14,232 bases of DNA. Origin: an uncultured Saprospiraceae bacterium (GTDB lineage: Bacteria; Bacteroidota; Bacteroidia; Chitinophagales; Saprospiraceae). Below are positions 1-9,500 of this stretch, one piece after another (positions within the stretch are counted from its first letter, which is position 1; the number at the start of each line of letters is the position of its first letter). Below the pieces are notes generated by a model. That model saw only the letters and a list, made by a program, of their open reading frames with translations, was not told the origin of the DNA and searched no databases. The stretch is taken from positions 1 through 14,232 of the forward strand of contig CALGLS010000177.1 in the NCBI GenBank assembly GCA_937959375.1. Direction: 5' to 3'. The position numbers and the translations under genes are program-made.

Positions 1-590
1 GTAATTATTGGGTTGGCAGGTATGCAGGTAATTTCTGTAGGATCATCAGTTGTTCCCTGATCACCAGGCTCACCTGGATTATCACCATCGTAATCTGCTC
101 CGGAATCGGAAGGATCATTTACTGTGATTGGGTTGGCTAAATCATCTTGTAGAGGCATACCATTTTCATCCAGACCTTCTCCTGAAGCCGTAGATTGATT
201 TTGCAATGGCCATGTTGCCATTTCAGGATCAATCTCAACAATGATCATTACTTTCACTATCTCTCCAGGTTTCAATAAGTCTGTTGGCGCACCTACGAAG
301 ATGTCATTATTACCATTTCCGTTAAAGGCCAAATTCAGCGTAGGGGTGGAAGTAGCTGTACTCGCCAGTAGGGCAACATTTGGTGTTGTTCCGGAGATAT
401 TGACATAAGCGGCTCCCAGTTGAGTAGACAAATCGTCAATCAAACTAAGGTTCGTCAAATCAAACATCCCGGTGTTCTTAACTCCTATTTCGAAAGTGAT
501 ATCTAAATTACCGTTTGGCAATATCTGGGTATTAGAGGTAGTCTTGACATTCGCGATCATTGGAACAATAACCTCTGTTGGACCTGCAAA
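1..590 (-). other. Divergent beta module after the DUF11 array (partial)
   Basis: After the last GDEDDSD linker the sequence changes to VIVPMIANVKTTSNTQ, then LDITFEIGVKNTG and LTNLSLIDDLSTQL. This lacks the FDLALxK start and resembles the 'conserved repeat' module that in many Bacteroidota surface proteins sits between DUF11 repeats and the C-terminal region. It ends in a different acidic stretch (DSGADYDGDNPGEPGDQG) and continues with TCIPANPIIT at the window edge. The rest of the protein, including any sorting domain, lies to the left. Confidence 0.7.
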
Positions 591-3500
591 ATCGGAATCA
601 TCTTCATCTCCATTTTCACCAGCAGTAGCATCGTCCGTCATATCACCATCATTATTCGGATCACTATCTGGATTACTATCTACATCGGCCTGCGTCACTC
701 CGTTTGTATCTTGGAAGTTGCTGATCTCTCCAACATTATTCCAATCGTCTGCGGAGCTACCTCCATCTAATTTCAAGAATAATGGAAGGGTGAAGCAATC
801 ACCCGGATTTATTGTTGCTGTATTATAAGTATAAGTCAATGTTGTTGGTGTTGGGCCTGATCCTACCCATCCTAAATTCAATGCCGGATCGTAAGTATAT
901 CCAAGAGGTACATAGTCACTTACCTCAACATCACCAACTGGCTGTGAACCTTGATTACAGACTTCGATTGCAAATTCAAGTGTATTCCCGAAAGTGTAGG
1001 ATGGAGGCGTAACTAATACTTTGGTTAATGCCAAATCAAATACCTGAATAATCGCAATATCAGAATCATCTTCATCACCATTCGTTCCATCAGTTGCATC
1101 ATCTGTAGCATTACCATCATTAGAAGCATCGCTATCCATATTCGAATCTGCATCATCTTGTGGTTCTCCATCTTCCTTAGTTGCTCCTGCAATCTCACTA
1201 GTATTGGAGTGCGCATTACTTTCTGAACAAGATTGGACATCCACAGAAATGTAAATATTTAAGCTATCTCCGGGTTCAATTGGACTTACCGTAGCAACCG
1301 TTTGACTTGCAACATTTGTGGTTCCATTATAAGCCCAAACCGTGTTAGACGAAGAGAATGTAAATCCGCATGGCAGGTAATCTACCACTTCTACATTATA
1401 GGCATCTACATTTCCTTGATTATAAATGGTGATTCCAAATTGAATCGTTTGACCATAAGCATATGGACCAGGTGTTACTACTACTTTCTTTAATGCTAAG
1501 TCAAAGATTTCAGGCACTGCAAAGTCAGAATCATCTTCGTCACCATCTTGACTATCCGTTGCATTATCGACCATATCTCCGTCATTATTCGGATCACTAT
1601 CTGGTGTGGAGTCGATATCAACTGGCATCCCTCCATTTGTATCCTGGAAACTTTTGATTTCTCCTACGTTGATCCAATCATTTAAACCAGCGGTAGCCGC
1701 TAATTCCAATTGAAGTTGAACTGTGGCTGATTCTCCGGCTTCCAAAACAAGATTCGAGAAGGTGAATGGGTCTTGTAATGATTGAATTAAAGTAGTTGGA
1801 GATGGTCCGGTTCCAACCCAATTCCCATTTATAGGACCTCCACCATTAAAGATGTAACCAGATGGAACATAATCATTGATATCTATACTTGTAACCGGCT
1901 CGGAACCTTGATTGAGAACAGTTATTTCAAAGATCAATTGATCTCCCACATCGTAAGGAGGAGGAGTCAATAACACTTTGGATAGAGCCAAATCAAATAT
2001 CTGAATAATCGCAAGATCAGCATCATCTTCATCTCCATTGGTTCCATCAGTTGCATCATCTTCTGCATCACCGTCGTTGTATTGATCATTGTCTGGGGCA
2101 GAATCAACATCATTTTGTGGCACACCATTTTCATCAGTTGCTCCAGAGATTTCAGCAGCATTGGTATAAGATCCACCCGAACCGCATTGTACCATGATGA
2201 GATTGATACTCATTGTAATACTATCACCTGGTTGTAATGGTACCACTGTAGACACCGTCCGAGTTGCATCATTTGTAGCTGCATCATAAGTCCATGCACT
2301 ATTATTGGTCAAATCGAAATCAAATCCACATGGCAGATAGTCCACTACTTCAATATTGTAGGCATCTACATTTCCTTGATTATATACTGTAATTCCATAC
2401 TCTACTGTTTGACCATAGCTATAAGGTGCAGGTGTAATGATTACCTTTTTCATAGCTAAATCGAAAATTTGTGGAAGCGCAAAATCAGAATCATCTTCAT
2501 CTCCATTGGTGCCATCAGTTGCATCATCTTCCATCGTACCATCGTTATTAGGATCACTATCTGGTGTAGAATCGATATCATTTTGAGCTATTCCAGTTGT
2601 GTCCTGAAAACTACTGATCTCTCCTACATTACTCCAGCCATCCGCTCCCATATAATCTCCGATAATTAATTCCAAAGGAACCATTAGACTATCGCCCGGA
2701 TTCAATGGTATTGTAGTAGCAACTGTTTGTGTCAAGGTCGTTGGTGTCGGAGCAGAACCCATCCAGGATGAATTTAAAACTGCTAAGTTGTCATAATCAT
2801 ATCCAGCAGGAACATAATCGCTTATAGTAACATTTGTTACCGGCTCTGAGCCCTGATTATAAACCCAAAGATCAAAAGCCATTGGTCCTCCGGCTGTATA
2901 TGGTGTAGGTGTTGTTACTGTTTTTTTGAAAGCTAGGTCAAATATCTGAATCATAGCCGGATCAGAATCATCTTCATCTCCATTAGAACTATCCGTAGAA
3001 TCATCATTAGGTCCTCCTGGTTCTCCACCTGTATCGTTGAAGTTATCGTTGTCTGGTGTGGAATCGATATCATCCATTTGAGTACCGTTTTCGTCTTGAG
3101 CGCCCACAACCTCACCATAGTTTGTATAGGCATAACTTTCGGCACAAGGCTGTACAGTCAACTCAATCGACACAACAATACTATCTCCTGGTTGTAGCGG
3201 AGTCACATCTGAAATGATTTGTGTAGCAGAATGCGTAGTCGCATCATAGGTCCATGCGGTATTCGTATTTGCAAAAACAAAACCACAAGGCAGATAGTCT
3301 ATCAACTCAATATTGTGGGCATCCATGTTACCCTGATTATAGGCTGTCAAATCAAATTGTATCACTTGACCATACGAGTATGAGGGAGGCGTAGATACGG
3401 TTTTCTTTAAAGCCAAATCGAAGACTGGTAAATCTTCATAATCAGAATCATCTTCATCTCCATTGGTACCATCGGTGGCATTATCTTCCATGTCACCATC

Positions 3501-6500
3501 ATTGTTAGGATCATTATCTGCGTTGGAGTCAATATCCATGCTGGAGACATCTGCTCCTGAAGTATCTTCGAAGTATCCTAATTCAGAAACGTTTCTAAGA
3601 TTACTGGCATTCGCTCCAGGCTGTATTGTCATCGTTACAGAAATAACAGCAGAATCGCCTAATGCCAGTGTTGAAGTTTCAGTATAAGTTGCATTGGTTC
3701 CAACGGGGGTCCAACCTGGTGAAAGTGCTGTGTTTAAGGCTAAGCCAGCTGGAATATATTCGTTTACTAAAATATTTGTTGTTGCAACTGTTCCTTGATT
3801 ATAGACTGTAATGTTGTAGGTAATATCATCGCCTACAGCAACAGGTCCAGAACCAACTCTTACTTTTTTCAGTGCTAAATCAACAATATTCGGATAGAAA
3901 GAAGCCGGGTCAGAATCATCTTCATCTCCATTGGAACTATCAGTGGTTCCATCATCAACCGGACCTTCGTTATTTGGGTTGTTATCCGCGTTTGAATCAA
4001 AGTCTTGGGGTGTATCTCCGTCTCCATCTTCGTATTCACTTATTTCCGCAAGGTTAACAACAGGCGCAGATGGTACACTAAGCAGTGTAGTTGTTAATTG
4101 AACTGTAACCGAGGTACCCACAGGTATGCTATCAATAAACTGATAGGTAACAGTACCATCTAAATTATCAATCCAATCCGGATCAGATAAACTTATTTCT
4201 GTTGGCAAGTAATCTGTCAGCTCAACATTATAAGCATTTACTCCTCCCTGGTTAATCACAGTAATACAGTAATCTACTGTTTGTCCAAGGTTTGTGATTG
4301 GTAAAACCTGGGTAGGGCAAATTGTTTTAGTCAATGCTAAATCGAAAGGCTTAACCTCAAAGATTGCTTTATCTTCATCATCTTCACTTTGATCACCATC
4401 CTCGTTATTTACATCTGAGTCAACATCTGTTTCCGAAGCTGCAGTAATTTGTGTTGTGTTTTCGATAGATCCGTAATCAATAATTCTACCTCTCATGGTC
4501 AGGGTATCACAGGCCCCAGTTGACATATATGGAATTGACCAGGTACCATTTGGTGATAAATGGGCATAAGTACCTTGGGAGGATGTATAATCCAGATAAA
4601 CCAAATCTGGTGGCCATGCATCTTCAACTACTACATTATCTACATCATATTGCAAACCATTATCAGGGTCACGGAGATTACATACATAAATACAATAGGT
4701 AACTGTATCTCCAATGGTTGGAATATTTGGAAGATCACAAATTACTTTATCTACTTCCAAGTCAACGCATTCTAGTGGTACTACATTAATTAGACTGGAA
4801 ACAAAGGGACACAATACTCCCGTCACGTAGCCTTTAAGAAAATAATCGCCACCAACTGAAGGTCCATTCCATGAATTGGTTGTGGTTACTCCTTCTAAAA
4901 TTTCGAAACCACTTTGAAGGGAATACCATTCGTAGGTTGTGTAACCAGCAGGTCCGCTTAAAACACCATTTTCATAACCTAAACAGAAGTCTTCTGATGC
5001 AATTACAATGTCAGCTTTTTCATTGTAATTAACAGTATAAGTAATATTGTAAATACAAGCATCGCTGAATTTTATTTCAACATTGTAGGTGGTGTCCGCT
5101 GTCAAATTACAGACAGTGGGCGTAGCAGATGTTGGGTCGTCTAAACCGAATGCAGGAGTCCAAGTAATGATGGCACCACCTTCTAAGTCGGCAGGAATTT
5201 CTAAATCTAAGTCGACGCAATCGTCTTCACAAATTTCAGCTGACTTATCGGTTGGGACAAAGGTGCCGATTGATTTTAATTGTTTTGTTACAGAAACCGG
5301 GCATTCTCCTTGTGTACCTGTGACGGTTAAGTTAACCGCTGAGGTAACGCCAAACCCAGGATTTAAGGCAACTGTCATATTGCCAGATCCATCATCCGTT
5401 ATAGTACCTCCAGCTGCAGGATCTAATGAAAATGTAAAGTCACCGCAGGCAGAAAAAGTAAGTGGCTGACCTGTACACAAGACAGTACAGTCATCAATTT
5501 CAGCAATGAATGTTGGTTCTAAAGTTTGATATGGCGTTTGTTCGTGATCGCAGGCACAAGGTGAATCAAATGTCGATTTAACAATAATCGGACATGATTG
5601 AATTGCAGCAACATCGAGACAAGCAGTGATCGTGATCGTATCGCCATGTAATAAGCTTACCGTATGGTCCATTCCATTCAATTCTGCATCATAGCTATCC
5701 AAGATTGCATCTCCCAGTACATCATCATGAATACCAACTCTAACATTTCCGGAAAAATCCGGACCTGGATTTGCAAAATCAATTTCGTAGCAAATTTGCA
5801 CCGGGTCATCACCAGCAGAACAGTCAGCTGATATTCTTTGCTCTACTGTTTCGAGCCTTGGTTTTCGTTCGAGGAAGATTCCCGGATTAATACTATTTTG
5901 GACAAAAACATCACAGGCGGGACCTGTGACACAGTCAACCGTGTTGACAACACTCTTAATATCTGCCCCGACTAAAATATCTCCACAAGAAGCAGTAGTG
6001 AGTAAAGCCGCTTGAAAGTTGACCGTCCAACTTTCACCTACAGGTAATACAGGAGAATGGAAGCAAACTTCCATGTTAGAACCGACGAGTGTTTCTGTGA
6101 TCCATGCTGGAGTGAAACCATTTGAGAAAACAACGGATCCAGGTACATAGTCCAGATCTGTAGTTGGAATTGATAAACATGTAACCACACTATCGGTAGT
6201 GGGATAATCAGAAATATTTAAAGCGGTAAGACCAAATTCATTATCGAGTCCCATACAGAATAATTCCTTAGGGCTGGCAACAGTTAGCAATTGTGCATAA
6301 TCAGCTGGATTAGCACCGTTTATAATTAGCTGAGGTGTTTCTACTACTCCCGAAGATAATAATTCAGGGGAACAAGGGTCAGTAGCTTTTGTTTCTGTTT
6401 TTCCTTTAGCACCTGAAAGAAATTGATCGCAAAGTGTTGTTACCTGAAATCTAAATGCTACTTTATTGGAATCATCTTGAGCTGAAACACCAGCTAAGCC

Positions 6501-9500
6501 ATCCGTATCAATGTATGACTGCCAAAGCGCATCGTCAGACCAACTGTAGACATCCCCAATAACGATATCCGGATCTACTACACTTGTCCAGGTTCCAAAA
6601 TTACCAGCAGCCCCAGAAGAACCACCAGGGTAAGCAACTTCCCAGGTATTAGGAGTTATCTGCAAACCATCTGGGAGTAAAATAGTAGGATCGAGATTGA
6701 GCAGCGTAAGTTGTTTAACGTTCTTGACTCTTACATGAAGTGTAAAAGTTTCACAAAGATCAATAGTTGTAGGCATGGAAAACCATTCTGTTTGCAATCC
6801 GGTTTCCCCAAAAGTATAAACGTAACAGACTTCTCCACTACCACATGAGGAACCACCACCACCGAGTGCAGCTCTTACCGCAGCACTTGTACATCCGGCA
6901 CTTCCTCCTGTACATACAGTAGGTGCATCACTGCCGGGAGCAGGACAAAATAAAAGTGTAGTACCTACATAATAAGTGATACAACTTCCCGATTGTAATG
7001 AGATACTGTCTAAATAAATTAAGTAACTTTTAGTGGAGCCATCATCGGAGACTAAGGAATCCAAAAGAGGCATTGTGCCTGCTGCGTCAGAATAAGCGTT
7101 GACAAACTTTACTGCATTTGGAACGGTAACGTAGGCTGACAATCCGTTTTGCGGAAGCGGATCATTATTACAAATTTCAATGGGCTGTATTTCTTCGCTT
7201 ACACCATTCGAAACAGAAGCGAGTAAATTAGAGCCAAGGTTAGTGACCACTACTGGTAAAGCCGGAACTACAGCAGATTCATCAATAAAGACGACGCCTC
7301 CAGTTTCATTATCCTTACAATAAATTGTATCTAAATTGTAATAATTAAAATAGTTGGTACCGTTGGATAAACCCGCTTCATCGCAGTAAGAGGTTGCTTG
7401 GGTTCCTGCATTATAATTTGTACAAACGGTATTTAACTTGGTACAAGCATCTGGTTTATGACCTGTAAAACACCAATCAATGGATATCTGATAATCTAAT
7501 AAGTTAGTAAGAGGAGCAGGACAAAGCATACAATAATCGTATGATAATTTGATTGTATCGCAATTGCCTAAGCCAACTCCCAGACCTTTTACTCCTTGAG
7601 AGAAAAGATCAAAAGTTAGATATCCGTGAGTACTTGTATCGACAGAGCACAGGTCATCGCTATAGCCTGCGAGCGGGCTACAATTCATGTTGCTTGATGA
7701 GCTAACAGTAATTGGAGTTACAACTCCGTTTTGATCTACATTAGCATTTGCACAATATCCTAAAGGAGAATAAACAGGAACTTCTATATCATACAATTCC
7801 AGCAATGGACGATATTCAGCTGAAAACCAAGGATCGCCAATATCACCAGGAAAGTCACTGAGTGCAAAAGTGTGTTCAATTGTACCACCACAATTATCTA
7901 GAGTAATATCGGTTTTGGAATACAATTCACCTGCGCAGGTTCCAAAAATTGGTTCGTAAGTACGACAAGTAGATCCAAGATAAGAGTGACACCAGGCCGC
8001 ACCTCCCGAGATGTCATCTGCTCCATAAAAATACGAAGCGGGATAAAGTCGCATAGCTGGATTTTCAGGGGGTGCCAGTCCTAAAGCTTTTGCTTGTTCT
8101 CTGTAAGGGTTTTTAATTAATGGAACTCTAAATTTAAAACTTATTTTTGAACCCACTTCAATTCCGTAGGTTGCAATAAATTCATTTAAGCAATCCCCTT
8201 CGCCCCAATCTTTTCTGGTTCCTAATGCCGGGTTCGTTGCATTACAGGATTTCATTCTGTCGTAATTAAACAATTGAATATAAAACCAATTGTTATCCAA
8301 ACCATCATGACTATTGTGATATCCACCAGTACAATCCCGTGAATCACCAGTATGATCCATCCAGTCGTATTCCCCGATTGTAGAATTATAGGAATGATAA
8401 TTTGATCTTGTACCGCCTTCTGCACATCCTGCAAGTGTTGCAAAGTCTACTGCATAATAAGATCCGTCTAAATTTTCAACTATAACAGAATCCAGAACAG
8501 AAGCCGAACCATCCATTGACAAGGGCAAAATGTCTGCTATTGAATAGCCTCCTGCCAAAGGGTACAAATACCAATTTATCGACCAATAGATCGGATCATC
8601 CAAAATATCTTGGGATAAAATTTCCAGAGAGCCCCAATGCTCTAATGTATCACCGGGCATAAATCGCTTTGTATCAACTGCAGGCACATCGGCTCTGGTT
8701 AATTTAGTAGTCATTGCTTTATCAGCATAACCATAGTTCAATCTATGGGTACTTTCTTCTGTATAAGAAGCAAGACAGGTACAACCTGTACAAGCAGGAT
8801 CTACTCTAAACAAAGTATTTCGACAACCTTTTTCAACTTCACAATCGGTGGCACAATCACCGCAGGTTGAGACCACAGACTGTACAACAGAAATATATTT
8901 TGCAGGAGAACAAGAACATTCGTCCAACCTTAATGAATATTTATAACAAAGCTGCGGGTCGGTTGTACCGGCATCAATTGTCATCAAAGCTACTCCATCG
9001 CTGATGGAATCAAGAGATACATTTGCATCAGCAACTGCACTGTAAGTTGCTCCTCCATCAGTTGACAGTTCAACTGACCCTGGTACCACTTCAAAATCCT
9101 GAGCGATAAAATTCGGACCAGATATTTCTGCGGTATATTTCACCTCGGGAGCGGTAGCACATTCACTAATATTAATAGCAGCAAATTCATAACAGAATGT
9201 AATTTCCTGAGTAGATGAATTAGTACTAGCTAGTGGTGCGCCATCGTTACTATATGTTCCAAAATTATATCCGATTACTGATCCTGTAGAATTTAGCGGA
9301 ACTTCTGTAGGATTAGAAACATCTGTCTGACCAAAATAGAGATCAAAGTCAGTAGGAGGAAAAGCCTGAAATCCTTTACCGCAATTGGTTTCACCGTCTA
9401 CATAAAATTGTACATTGTCACAAGCGATAACCGAACACTCCGAAGAACTTGCACTACAAACGACTGCAAAATCTATAGAAATATTAAGAGGAGGAGATCC

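Noticed and set aside
472..828. Plus-strand 118-codon ORF
   Set aside because: It lies opposite the giant gene's frame, where the minus-strand translation is clear module sequence. Its Ser/Pro-rich product is what the complement of Gly/Asp/Thr-rich codons gives.
1025..3145. Met-rich short minus-strand ORFs at 1025-1240, 1967-2176 and 2951-3145
   Set aside because: They recur at the same place in successive repeats because they are another frame of the acidic linker DNA (GATGATGAA-type codons read as Met/Ile); they are not genes.
591..4346. Regular spacing as a CRISPR array
   Set aside because: The period is about 470 nt, the units are coding and in frame, and no short direct repeats with unique spacers are present.
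5089..5469. Plus-strand 126-codon ORF
   Set aside because: Antisense shadow of the Ig/PKD-like region; no recognisable domain and no signal peptide.
8252..8443. Minus-strand 63-codon ORF in another frame
   Set aside because: The giant gene's own frame is open here and gives ordered protein; this is an out-of-frame shadow.
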